Assembly: GCF_014650755.1 (NCBI RefSeq)
Contig: NZ_BMVO01000002.1
Location: 1 to 64,000, forward strand
Length of the DNA: 64,000 nt
Direction of reading: 5' to 3'
From: Streptomyces chryseus
Lineage (GTDB): Bacteria; Actinomycetota; Actinomycetes; Streptomycetales; Streptomycetaceae
Part shown: one piece after another, positions 27,351 to 34,995 of the stretch
Position numbering within the stretch: position 1 is the first letter of the stretch
Layout: each line of letters begins with the position of its first letter
Notes under the pieces: generated by a model
Database searches by the model: none
The model's input: only the letters and a program-made list of their open reading frames with translations
Told to the model about the DNA's origin: nothing
Made by a program: the position numbers and the translations under genes

Positions 27351-27520
27351 ACGCGTTTGCGACCGCTGGGGCGCACGTGTTCAACTCGCCGTGAACGTAA
27401 CCCTTTAACCGTTTCGCGACCCCTCGAAACGCGCGGTCAGCGCCCCTCTTTCGCGTCCGCGCACCCTTGACACAGGGGTGTTCCATTGCCGACACATCGG
27501 GCCGCGTCCGGCCGATTGTG

Positions 27521-27550
27521 TTGCTGCGGACCGGTGACACGCCATAGAGT
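27521..27550 (+). promoter_or_regulatory. Housekeeping-type promoter of the parA-scpAB operon
   Basis: TTGCTG (27521-27526), an 18-bp spacer and TAGAGT (27545-27550) fit the HrdB-type consensus. Transcription would begin near 27557, giving a leader of about 70 nt. Confidence 0.6.
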
Positions 27551-27625
27551 CGCCAACCGTCGGCATGGTGCCACGCTGACCTATCGATAAGTTTCCTGGT
27601 CACGTCCAAGGAGGTAAGACGACTT

Positions 27626-28789
27626 GTGAATGAGTCGACATTTACTCCCGGGGGTGGTCAACCAGGAATGCCTGCACGGGGCCAGGGCCCATCGGGGCTC
27701 CAGGCTGTCGGCTCCGTCGCTGTCCGCACCTTCGCCACTCATCAGCACATGACGACAGCCCACCAGAGCATGGACGGCCTACACGTGAACGCCATGGCCG
27801 GCGACCAGAGTGGGGACAAGTCCACCACCCGTTTCGCCGACTTCGACGAGGTGCCCGAGGGGCACTTCTACGATCCCGATGCCGAGTACGAGCCCGACCC
27901 CGAGTACGCGGCCACCCTCGCACCCGACGCTGCCCGCCAGCGCCGCGAGCGGATCGGCCCGACCGGACGGCCGCTGCCGTACTTCCCTATCCCGGGCCCG
28001 CTCACCGATCACGGCCCCGCGAAGATCATCGCCATGTGCAACCAGAAGGGCGGCGTCGGCAAGACGACGTCGACCATCAACCTGGGTGCGGCGCTCGCGG
28101 AGTACGGACGACGGGTCCTGCTCGTCGACTTCGACCCGCAGGGAGCCCTGTCGGTCGGTCTCGGCGTGAACCCGATGGAACTCGACCTGACGGTCTACAA
28201 CCTGCTCATGGAGCGGGGCATGTCGGCCGACGAGGTCCTCCTGAAGACCGCGGTCCCCAACATGGACCTGCTGCCGAGCAATATCGACTTGTCGGCGGCC
28301 GAGGTCCAGCTGGTCAGCGAGGTCGCGCGCGAGTCGACACTTCAGCGCGCGCTCAAGCCGCTGATGGCCGACTACGACTACATCGTGATCGACTGTCAGC
28401 CGTCGCTCGGCCTGCTCACCGTGAACGCCCTGACGGCCGCTCACAAGGTGATCGTGCCGCTGGAGTGCGAGTTCTTCGCGCTGCGCGGTGTGGCCCTGCT
28501 GACCGAGACGATCGAGAAGGTCCAGGAGCGGCTCAACCCCGACCTGGAGCTCGACGGCATCCTCGCCACGATGTACGACTCCCGCACGGTGCACAGCCGT
28601 GAGGTGCTGGCGCGCGTCGTGGAGGCCTTCGACGAGCACGTCTACCACACGGTGATCGGACGTACCGTCCGCTTCCCGGAGACCACGGTCGCCGGTGAGC
28701 CGATCACGACGTACGCCTCCAACTCGGTCGGTGCGGCCGCTTATCGCCAGCTCGCCAGGGAGGTGCTCGCCCGGTGTCACGCCGAGTGA
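27626..28789 (+). CDS. ParA-like Walker ATPase (second chromosomal ParA, orphan of parB)
   Basis: The 387-aa protein has a disordered acidic N-terminus (about 125 residues) before a complete deviant-Walker ParA core: KGGVGKTT (residues 141-148, both signature lysines present), VDFDPQGALSVGL and a Walker B YIVIDCQPSLGLLTVNAL. A strong AAGGAGGT sits 10 bp before the GTG. No parB or parS is nearby. It heads an operon with a basic protein, scpA, scpB and rluB, an arrangement conserved in actinobacteria, so a role in chromosome organisation beside SMC-ScpAB is likely. I recall the Streptomyces equivalent being called ParH, but am not certain. Confidence 0.92.
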   Translation: MNESTFTPGGGQPGMPARGQGPSGLQAVGSVAVRTFATHQHMTTAHQSMDGLHVNAMAGDQSGDKSTTRFADFDEVPEGHFYDPDAEYEPDPEYAATLAPDAARQRRERIGPTGRPLPYFPIPGPLTDHGPAKIIAMCNQKGGVGKTTSTINLGAALAEYGRRVLLVDFDPQGALSVGLGVNPMELDLTVYNLLMERGMSADEVLLKTAVPNMDLLPSNIDLSAAEVQLVSEVARESTLQRALKPLMADYDYIVIDCQPSLGLLTVNALTAAHKVIVPLECEFFALRGVALLTETIEKVQERLNPDLELDGILATMYDSRTVHSREVLARVVEAFDEHVYHTVIGRTVRFPETTVAGEPITTYASNSVGAAAYRQLAREVLARCHAE

Positions 28790-29397
28790 GTCTGCCGGGG
28801 GCCGACGAGCTGTTCCGCACGACCGGGGGAACGGCGCTCCAGTCCTCCTCCCCTCGGCGCCCGCCCGTCAACGGCGAGGCACGGGTGCCGGGACCGGCGA
28901 CCGAGAGCGACCCCGGCGCGGCGGCCGAGCCGTCCGAGGGCGCGCCGGGCGCGGGTCAGCCCGGCGGCCGCGAGGGCGCGGAGCACGCCGCCGCCGGCGC
29001 GGAGGCCGGCGGGCATCGCAACCGGGCCGTGGAGGGCGACCAGGCGGCCGCTGCCGCCGCCAAGGCCCGCCGGGCGCCCGAAGGGCAGCCGCCCTCCCCG
29101 CAGGCCGCCCAGCAGCGTCCTGCGGGTCCCGCCGCGGGGGCCCAGCCGCGCCGCAGGGGCGGGCGCGGGGCGAATCGCCGTCCGAGCGGACGCGAACGCC
29201 ACGACGAGAAGATCACGGTCTACGTCTCGGCCGAGGAACTGATGGACCTGGAGCACGCGCGGCTGGTGCTGCGCGGAGAGCACGGGCTCGCCGTCGACCG
29301 GGGCCGGATCGTGCGGGAGGCGGTCGCCGTCGTACTCGCCGACCTGGAGTCGCGCGGCGACGCGAGCATTCTCGTACGGCGCCTGCGCGGACGCTGA
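28774..29397 (+). CDS. Basic protein with C-terminal ribbon-helix-helix-like domain, partner of ParA-like ATPase
   Basis: The 207-aa product overlaps the parA stop by 16 bp and is therefore coupled to it. It has a short conserved-looking N-terminus (LPGADELFRTTGG), a long Ala/Pro/Gly-rich linker, a basic patch (RRRGGRGANRRPSGRE) and a structured C-terminus from about residue 143 (HDEKITVYVSAEELMDLEHA) with one strand and two helices, compatible with a ribbon-helix-helix DNA-binding fold. It has the layout of a ParA partner: an interaction peptide at one end and a DNA-binding domain at the other. That role is inferred; no ParB domain is present. Confidence 0.75.
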   Translation: MSRRVSLPGADELFRTTGGTALQSSSPRRPPVNGEARVPGPATESDPGAAAEPSEGAPGAGQPGGREGAEHAAAGAEAGGHRNRAVEGDQAAAAAAKARRAPEGQPPSPQAAQQRPAGPAAGAQPRRRGGRGANRRPSGRERHDEKITVYVSAEELMDLEHARLVLRGEHGLAVDRGRIVREAVAVVLADLESRGDASILVRRLRGR

Positions 29398-29459
29398 GCG
29401 GACCGGGGGTAGCCTGCGCTGCTGCCCCTGCCCTCGTTCCCGCACCCTGGACCACCGCC

Positions 29460-30524
29460 ATGCCACCGCGCCCCGACGACTCCGCCCCCGCCCCCCGCCG
29501 CCGCCTGGGGCGCGGGCCGGGGGCGCCGCAGCCGGCCGACGGGGCGGGCGGGCCGGGCGCCGCCGGGCCGACGCCGGAACCGGAGAGCGTGCCGGAGGCC
29601 GGGGCGGGCGAGCCACCCCCCGCGCCTGAGCCGCCCCCCGCGCCTGAGCCGACCCCTGAGCCCGAGCCGACCCCCGCGCCACCGCCGGAAGCCGCGGGTG
29701 GGTCGCCGGACCGCCGGGACGACGCTCCGGGGGACGGGCGGTTCACCGTTCGGCTGGTGAACTTCGAAGGGCCGTTCGACCTGCTGCTCCAGCTCATCTC
29801 GAAGCACAAGCTCGACGTCACCGAGGTCGCCCTCTCCAAGGTCACCGACGAGTTCATGGCGCACATCCGCGCCATGGGGCCCGACTGGGACCTCGACCAG
29901 ACCACCGAGTTCCTCGTCGTGGCCGCCACGCTCCTCGACCTCAAGGCCGCGCGGCTGCTGCCCGCCGCCGAGGTGGAGGACGAGGCCGATCTCGCGCTGC
30001 TGGAGGCCCGGGACCTGCTCTTCGCCCGGCTGCTCCAGTACCGCGCGTACAAGCGGATCGCGGACATCCTCAGCGAGCGGCTCGACGCGGAGGCCCGCCG
30101 GTACCCGCGTACCGTCGGACTGGAACCGCACCACGCCGCGCTGCTCCCCGAGGTCGTCATCAGCATCGGCCCGGACGGCTTCGCGAAGCTCGCCGTGAAG
30201 GCCATGCAGCCCCGGGCGGAGCCGCAGGTGTACGTCGACCACATCCACGCGCCACTCGTGTCCGTGCGGGAACAGGCCGAGGTGGTCGTCGCGCGGCTGC
30301 GGGAGCGGGGGGAGGTGACGTTCCAGGTGCTCACCGAGGACGCGGCCGACACCCTCACCGTGGTGGCCCGCTTCCTCGCGCTGCTGGAGCTCTACCGGGA
30401 GAAGGCCGTCGTCCTGGACCAGGAGGAGGCCCTCGGGGAGCTCATGGTGCGATGGACCGGTGGCGAGGCGGCGCGGCCCGTCGTGACGGACGAATTCGAT
30501 CAAGTGGTGGAGGAGACATCGTGA
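29460..30524 (+). CDS. scpA: Segregation and condensation protein A
   Basis: The 354-aa kleisin of the SMC-ScpAB condensin has a Pro/Glu-rich N-terminus of about 90 residues (repeats of PEPPPAPEPTP) absent from most ScpA proteins. The core follows: FTVRLVNFEGPFDLLLQLI, KHKLDVTEVALSKVTDEF and the C-terminal winged-helix region ending RFLALLELYREKAVVLDQ. The ATG at 29460 lacks a clear Shine-Dalgarno, so an internal start is possible. Its stop overlaps the scpB GTG. Confidence 0.93.
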   Translation: MPPRPDDSAPAPRRRLGRGPGAPQPADGAGGPGAAGPTPEPESVPEAGAGEPPPAPEPPPAPEPTPEPEPTPAPPPEAAGGSPDRRDDAPGDGRFTVRLVNFEGPFDLLLQLISKHKLDVTEVALSKVTDEFMAHIRAMGPDWDLDQTTEFLVVAATLLDLKAARLLPAAEVEDEADLALLEARDLLFARLLQYRAYKRIADILSERLDAEARRYPRTVGLEPHHAALLPEVVISIGPDGFAKLAVKAMQPRAEPQVYVDHIHAPLVSVREQAEVVVARLRERGEVTFQVLTEDAADTLTVVARFLALLELYREKAVVLDQEEALGELMVRWTGGEAARPVVTDEFDQVVEETS

Positions 30525-31147
30525 GCGAGCCCGCGGGGGTCGCGGAACTCGGCCTCAAGCCCGCCCTGGAGGCGGTCCTCATGGTCGTCGACGAGCCCGC
30601 CACCGAGGAACACCTCGCGAAGGTGCTCCAGCGGCCCCGCAGAGCCGTCGCGGACGCGTTGCGCGAGCTGGCCGACGAGTACGCCGTACAGGGCCGCGGG
30701 TTCGAGCTCAGGCTGGTCGCCGGAGGGTGGCGCTTCTACACGCGCCCCGCGTACGCGGCGGCGGTCGAGAGCTTCGTTCTGGACGGACAGCAGGCCCGGC
30801 TCACCCAGGCCGCCCTGGAGACGCTCGCGGTCGTCGCGTACCGGCAGCCGGTGAGCCGGTCACGGGTCTCGGCCGTGCGGGGCGTGAACTGCGACGGCGT
30901 CATGCGGACCCTCCTCCAGCGCGGGCTGGTAGGGGAGGCGGGCACGGAACCCGAAACAGGTGCGATCCTGTACAGGACGACGAACTACTTTCTGGAGCGG
31001 ATGGGCCTGCGTGGCCTGGACGAGCTTCCGGAGCTCGCGCCATTCCTCCCGGAGGCGGACGCGATCGAGGCTGAGACGCTAGAGGGTGTGCCGTCGTTCG
31101 ATCCGGACGCCCCGGACACAGACGCAGACGACAAGACGGAATTTTGA
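30521..31147 (+). CDS. scpB: Segregation and condensation protein B
   Basis: The 208-aa protein has the tandem winged helices of ScpB: LKPALEAVLMVVDEPATEEHL at the N-terminus and ALETLAVVAYRQPVSRSRVS in the middle, followed by VMRTLLQRGLV and an acidic tail. It dimerises and binds ScpA in the SMC complex. GTG overlaps the scpA stop (GTGA) with GGAGGAG 8 bp upstream, and its own stop shares a base with the next start. Confidence 0.95.
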   Translation: MSEPAGVAELGLKPALEAVLMVVDEPATEEHLAKVLQRPRRAVADALRELADEYAVQGRGFELRLVAGGWRFYTRPAYAAAVESFVLDGQQARLTQAALETLAVVAYRQPVSRSRVSAVRGVNCDGVMRTLLQRGLVGEAGTEPETGAILYRTTNYFLERMGLRGLDELPELAPFLPEADAIEAETLEGVPSFDPDAPDTDADDKTEF

Positions 31148-32391
31148 TGCGAAGCAGCAGCGGCAGGAACAGCGGAAGCGGCAACGACCGGAATCAGCGG
31201 GGCGCGGGCAAGGGGCGCGACGACAAGCAGAAGCGTTCGGACCGCCCGGACCGCCCCCGTCCCGAGGAGCGCCGTTACGACGTCGGCCGTGATGCCCCCG
31301 GCGCCCGGGAGGGCGGCGGGGCGGGCCGCGGCGGCAGTGGTGCCGGCCGCGGCGGCAGTGGTGGCGCGGGCGCCGGTCGTGGTGGTGCGGGCGCCGGTCG
31401 TGGTGGCAGTGGTGGCGCGGGCGCCGGTCGTGGTGGCAGTGGCGCCGGCGGTTCCGCGGGTACCGGCAGCCGCGGCGCGTCCGCGCGCGGTGGCGCCAAG
31501 GGCGGCCCGAAGGCCCCGCAGGGCGGCTTCCGCACGCCCGGGCTGCGCCGCGGCCCGCAGAGCGCTCCGTCCCGTCCGCGCGAGCTCGACGCCAAGCTCG
31601 AGGAGCGCGTGCGGGAGCGGCACAGCAAGCCCCAGGTGAAGACGCCCAAGACGTTCCCCGGAGCCGAGCAGGAGGGCGAGCGCCTGCAGAAGGTCCTCGC
31701 CCGCGCGGGCATGGGTTCGCGGCGTGCCTGCGAGGAGCTGATCGAGCAGGCCCGGGTCGAGGTCAACGGCGAGATCGTGACCGAGCAGGGCCGCCGGGTC
31801 GACGTGCACAAGGACGAGGTCAAGGTCGACGGCCTGACGGTCGCCACCCAGTCGCACCTCTTCTTCGCGCTCAACAAGCCGGCCGGTGTCGTCGCCACCA
31901 TGGGCGACCCCGACGGCCGCCAGAACCTGAACGACTACGTCAACAACCGTGAGACGCGTCTCTTCCACGTGGGCCGGCTGGACACGGAGACCGAGGGCAT
32001 CATCCTGCTCACCAACCACGGCGAGCTGGCCCACCGTCTGACCCACCCCAAGTACGGCGTGAAGAAGACCTACCTCGCCGCCATCCAGGGACCGCTCCCG
32101 CGCGACCTGGGCAAGCGGCTCAAGGACGGCATCGCGCTGGAGGACGGGTACGCCCGCGCCGACCACTTCCGCGTCGTCGAGAACACCGGCAAGAACTACC
32201 TGGTCGAGGTGACCCTCCACGAGGGCCGCAAGCACATCGTCCGCCGCATGCTGGCCGAGGCCGGCTTCCCGGTCGAGCGGCTCGTGCGGACGTCCTTCGG
32301 GCCGATCCCGCTGGGCGACCAGAAGTCCGGCTGGCTGCGCCGCCTGACCAACACCGAGGTCGGCATGCTGATGAAGGAAGTCGGCCTGTAA
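31147..32391 (+). CDS. RluB-type 23S rRNA pseudouridine synthase with long RG-rich N-terminus
   Basis: The 414-aa protein has three parts. Residues 1-170 are Gly/Arg/Ser-rich with repeated GRGGSGGAGA units. Then comes an S4 RNA-binding domain (ERLQKVLARAGMGSRRACEE, about 177-240). The RsuA/RluB catalytic domain has Asp279 in GRLDTETEG and the ending GRKHIVRRMLAEAGFPV. It would convert a uridine near the 23S peptidyl-transferase region to pseudouridine. The RG tract is an extension beyond typical RluB and could add RNA affinity. ATG overlaps the scpB stop by one base. Confidence 0.93.
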   Translation: MRSSSGRNSGSGNDRNQRGAGKGRDDKQKRSDRPDRPRPEERRYDVGRDAPGAREGGGAGRGGSGAGRGGSGGAGAGRGGAGAGRGGSGGAGAGRGGSGAGGSAGTGSRGASARGGAKGGPKAPQGGFRTPGLRRGPQSAPSRPRELDAKLEERVRERHSKPQVKTPKTFPGAEQEGERLQKVLARAGMGSRRACEELIEQARVEVNGEIVTEQGRRVDVHKDEVKVDGLTVATQSHLFFALNKPAGVVATMGDPDGRQNLNDYVNNRETRLFHVGRLDTETEGIILLTNHGELAHRLTHPKYGVKKTYLAAIQGPLPRDLGKRLKDGIALEDGYARADHFRVVENTGKNYLVEVTLHEGRKHIVRRMLAEAGFPVERLVRTSFGPIPLGDQKSGWLRRLTNTEVGMLMKEVGL

Positions 32392-32412
32392 CCGGCTCCT
32401 CCCTCCGTCTTT

Positions 32413-32460
32413 AAGCCCCGGCGGGTTCCTGTACGTACAGGAACCCGCCGGGGCTTTCTG
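32413..32460 (+). terminator. Strong terminator after the parA-rluB operon
   Basis: Two 22-nt arms (32413-32434 and 32435-32456) are perfect reverse complements with no spacer, so 20 bp can pair around a 4-nt loop; TTTCTG follows. This ends the segregation operon cleanly before the NAD operon. Confidence 0.9.
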
Positions 32461-32464
32461 CCGC

Positions 32465-32494
32465 TTGTGGAACGGCCCCTCACCCCTTTATGGT
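32465..32494 (+). promoter_or_regulatory. Promoter of the pnuC-nadR-nrtR operon
   Basis: TTGTGG (32465-32470), an 18-bp spacer and TATGGT (32489-32494) place the start of transcription near 32501, inside the palindrome described next. Confidence 0.55.
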
Positions 32495-32511
32495 CATCCT
32501 GACTATAAAGG
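32485..32511. promoter_or_regulatory. Putative NrtR operator overlapping promoter and RBS
   Basis: CCTTTATGGTCA (32485-32496), TCC, then TGACTATAAAGG (32500-32511) form an inverted repeat with 11 of 12 positions matching. It covers the -10 box, the expected transcription start and part of the pnuC ribosome binding site (AAAGGAGG). NrtR, the ADP-ribose-sensing repressor of NAD genes, is encoded two genes downstream and typically autoregulates such operons, so it is the likely ligand of this site. Confidence 0.65.
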
Positions 32512-32519
32512 AGGCGGGC

Positions 32520-33173
32520 GTGAGTCTCGCGGACATACTCGGGCCGTTGCAGCAGCCGCTGGTGACCGTCCTGGACACCCCGGTGAGCTGGACAGAGGTT
32601 CTCGGGTTCGGCAGTGGCGCGCTCTGCGTCTGGCTCGTCGCCCGGCAGCACCTCGCGAACTGGCCGATCGGCATCGCCAACAACCTCTTCTTCGTCCTCC
32701 TCTTCACCCAGGCGGGCCTGTACGCCGACGCCGGCCTGCAGGTCGTCTTCATCTCCCTCGCCGCCTACGGCTGGTGGACCTGGACCCACGGGGGTGGACC
32801 AGGCTCCTCGTCCCTCCCGGTACGGCGCACGAGCCGCACCGAGTGGACCTGGCTGCTGGCGGCGGGGGCGGTGGGGACCCTGGCCCTCACCCTGCTCCTG
32901 GACCGCGCCACCGATTCGACCGTTCCCTTCTGGGACGCCCTGACGACCGCGCTGTCCCTCATGGCGACGTACGGGCAGTGCAGGAAGCGCCTCGAATCGT
33001 GGTGGCTGTGGATCGCGGCCGACATCGTGTACGTCCCGCTGTACGCGCACAAGGAGCTGTACCTGACCTCCCTGCTGTACGTCGGTTTCATGGCCCTGTG
33101 CGTTCTCGGGCTGCTCAACTGGCGGCGAAGCGGTGCTTCCCGGGAACAGCCCGTTGTGCGGGCCGCCGTATGA
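32520..33173 (+). CDS. pnuC: PnuC-family nicotinamide riboside/mononucleotide transporter
   Basis: The 217-aa membrane protein has six to seven helices with the PnuC blocks LARQHLANWPIGIANNLFF-like (VARQHLANWPIG), QVVFISLAAYGWWTW and WWLWIAADIVYVPLYAHK. It facilitates uptake of a pyridine nucleoside, which NadR then traps by phosphorylation. The GTG at 32520 has AAAGGAGG at optimal distance; the frame extends 10 codons upstream, but that would run through the operator. The stop overlaps the nadR start (ATGA). Confidence 0.92.
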   Translation: MSLADILGPLQQPLVTVLDTPVSWTEVLGFGSGALCVWLVARQHLANWPIGIANNLFFVLLFTQAGLYADAGLQVVFISLAAYGWWTWTHGGGPGSSSLPVRRTSRTEWTWLLAAGAVGTLALTLLLDRATDSTVPFWDALTTALSLMATYGQCRKRLESWWLWIAADIVYVPLYAHKELYLTSLLYVGFMALCVLGLLNWRRSGASREQPVVRAAV

Positions 33174-34249
33174 CCGCGTACAAGCACGGCCTCGTGCTCG
33201 GGAAGTTCTATCCGCCGCACGCGGGACACCACCACCTCGTGCGCACCGCACGGGAACGCTGCGAACGGCTCACCGTTCTCGTGTGCGCCTCGTCCGTCGA
33301 GTCCGTGCCGCTCGACGAAAGGGTGGCGTGGATGCGGGCGGTGCACCCGGACGCCGATGTCGTCGGCGCCGTGGACGACATCCCGGTCGACCTCACCGAC
33401 CCCGCCGTGTGGGACGCGCACATGGCCGTGTTCCTGGCCGCCGTGCCCGAGGCCGTCGACGCCGTCTTCACCTCGGAGACGTACGGCGAGGAGCTCGCGC
33501 GGCGCTTCGGCGCGGACGCGGTGTGCGTGGACCCGGACCGTACGGCCTTCCCGGTCTCGGGAACGGCCGTACGCGCGGACCCCGCCCGCCACTGGCACTT
33601 CCTGGAGGCGCCGGTACGGGCCGCCCTCGCCCGGCGCGTCGTCGTCCTGGGGGCCGAGTCGACCGGGACGACGACCATGGCGCGCGCGCTCACCGCGCAC
33701 TACCGGGCGCGCGGCGGCGTCTGGGAACGGACGAAGTGCGTTCCCGAGTACGGCAGGCAGTACAGCGAGCGCAAGCTCGCCGCGCTGCGCGCACAGCGGC
33801 CCGGCGCCGACTGGACGGACGTCGTCTTCGGCACGGAGGAGTTCCCGCTGATCGCGCGGCGCCAGTGCGAGACCGAGGACGCGGCGGCCGGGGAGGGCTC
33901 TCCCGTGCTGTTCTGCGACACCGACGCCTTCGCCACCACGGTGTGGCACGAGCGCTACCTCGGCGCCCCCAGCCCCGACGTCGCCCGCGTCGCCGCGCGG
34001 GGCGGCCAGCACCTGTGGCTCCTCACCGACCACACGGACGTGCCCTTCGAGGACGACGGCCTGCGCGACGGCGAACACCTGCGGCCCTGGATGACGGGTC
34101 GCTTCCGCGAGGAACTCCTCCGTACGGGACGCCGATTCGTCACCCTGCGCGGACCGCACGAGGAACGGCTCGCGGCCGCCGTCGCCGCCGTGGACGCGCT
34201 GCTCGCCGAGGACTGGGGCTTCACCGACCCCCTGCCGGAGAAGCGATGA
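33170..34249 (+). CDS. nadR: NadR-like NMN adenylyltransferase / ribosylnicotinamide kinase with altered P-loop
   Basis: The 359-aa protein lacks the N-terminal DNA-binding domain of enterobacterial NadR. Its nucleotidyltransferase domain starts GLVLGKFYPPHAGHHHLV with the HxGH motif at 17-20. The C-terminal kinase domain should have a Walker A of the form GxESxGKS/T, but here residues 161-169 are GAESTGTTT, with Thr167 in place of the catalytic Lys. Downstream VPEYGRQYSERK and FCDTDAFATTVW are typical kinase-domain blocks. Adenylyl transfer to NMN should be intact; kinase activity is doubtful or works differently. It is coupled to pnuC and nrtR by ATGA overlaps. Confidence 0.9.
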   Translation: MTAYKHGLVLGKFYPPHAGHHHLVRTARERCERLTVLVCASSVESVPLDERVAWMRAVHPDADVVGAVDDIPVDLTDPAVWDAHMAVFLAAVPEAVDAVFTSETYGEELARRFGADAVCVDPDRTAFPVSGTAVRADPARHWHFLEAPVRAALARRVVVLGAESTGTTTMARALTAHYRARGGVWERTKCVPEYGRQYSERKLAALRAQRPGADWTDVVFGTEEFPLIARRQCETEDAAAGEGSPVLFCDTDAFATTVWHERYLGAPSPDVARVAARGGQHLWLLTDHTDVPFEDDGLRDGEHLRPWMTGRFREELLRTGRRFVTLRGPHEERLAAAVAAVDALLAEDWGFTDPLPEKR

Positions 34250-34995
34250 GCGGGAACGACGCGACGCCGTACGACCCGCACGCCTTCGAGCCGTTCGCCG
34301 TGACCGTCGACCTCGCCGTCTTCACCGTCCGCGAGGGCGGGCTGCACGTCCTGCTGATCCGGCGCGGCCAGGACCCGTACGCCGGGGCGTGGGCGCTCCC
34401 GGGCGGCTTCATACTGCCCCGCGAGTGCGCCGAGGACGCCGCCCGCCGTGAACTGGCCGAGGAGACCGGCCTGTCGCAGGAGTCCGCCGCCGCCCTCCAC
34501 CTGGAGCAGCTGCGCACGTACAGCGATCCCGACCGCGACCCGCGGATGCGTGTCGTCTCCGTCGCGTACACCGCGCTCGTCCCCGGTCTGCCCGAGCCGC
34601 GCGGCGGCGGCGACGCGGCGCACGCGCAGTGGACGGCCGTCGGGGCCTTGCCGGCACTCGCCTTCGACCACGCGCGGATCATCGCGGACGCGCGGGAGCG
34701 CGTCCGCGCCAAGCTCGAGTACACCAGCCTGGCCACCGCCTTCTGCCCGCCCGAGTTCACCCTGGGCGAGCTCCAGCAGGTGTACGAGACGGTCTGGGGC
34801 GTCGAGCTGGACCGGCCCAACTTCCGGCGCAAGGTGCTCGCCTCGCCCGGCTTCGTGGAGCCGGTGGAGGGGGCGCCCCGGCGTACCGGAGGACGCGGCA
34901 AACCCGCCGCGCTCTACCGGGCGGGGACCGCCACCACCCTGCATCCCGCACTTCTGCGCCCCGAACGACGATCCGAAGGAGAACGGTCCGTATGA
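34246..34995 (+). CDS. nrtR: NrtR family NAD-biosynthesis repressor (Nudix + winged helix)
   Basis: The 249-aa protein has an N-terminal Nudix domain (VTVDLAVFTVREGGLHVLLI, then a full Nudix box at about 54-76 from GFILPRE to REXXEEXG) and a C-terminal winged helix (FTLGELQQVYETVWGVELDR, then NFRRKVLASPGF) with a final GRGKPAALYRAG strand, the standard NrtR layout. NrtR binds ADP-ribose through the Nudix domain and releases DNA. The Nudix consensus is intact here, so hydrolase activity cannot be excluded. It is coupled on both sides by ATGA overlaps. Confidence 0.93.
   Translation: MSGNDATPYDPHAFEPFAVTVDLAVFTVREGGLHVLLIRRGQDPYAGAWALPGGFILPRECAEDAARRELAEETGLSQESAAALHLEQLRTYSDPDRDPRMRVVSVAYTALVPGLPEPRGGGDAAHAQWTAVGALPALAFDHARIIADARERVRAKLEYTSLATAFCPPEFTLGELQQVYETVWGVELDRPNFRRKVLASPGFVEPVEGAPRRTGGRGKPAALYRAGTATTLHPALLRPERRSEGERSV

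Larger units (their letters stand above)
27287..27625. other. ald-parA intergenic region
   Basis: This 339-bp non-coding stretch is less GC-rich in its middle. It holds the ald hairpin, two inverted repeats (GTTCA/TGAAC around 27379-27396; CGTTTCG/CGAAACG at 27410-27431) and the promoter of the ParA-like operon. The second repeat has an 8-nt spacer and is not the standard GTTTCACGTGAAAC parS sequence. Confidence 0.6.

Noticed and set aside
27410..27431. parS site for chromosome partitioning
   Set aside because: The arms CGTTTCG/CGAAACG are 8 bp apart; parS is an uninterrupted GTTTCACGTGAAAC.
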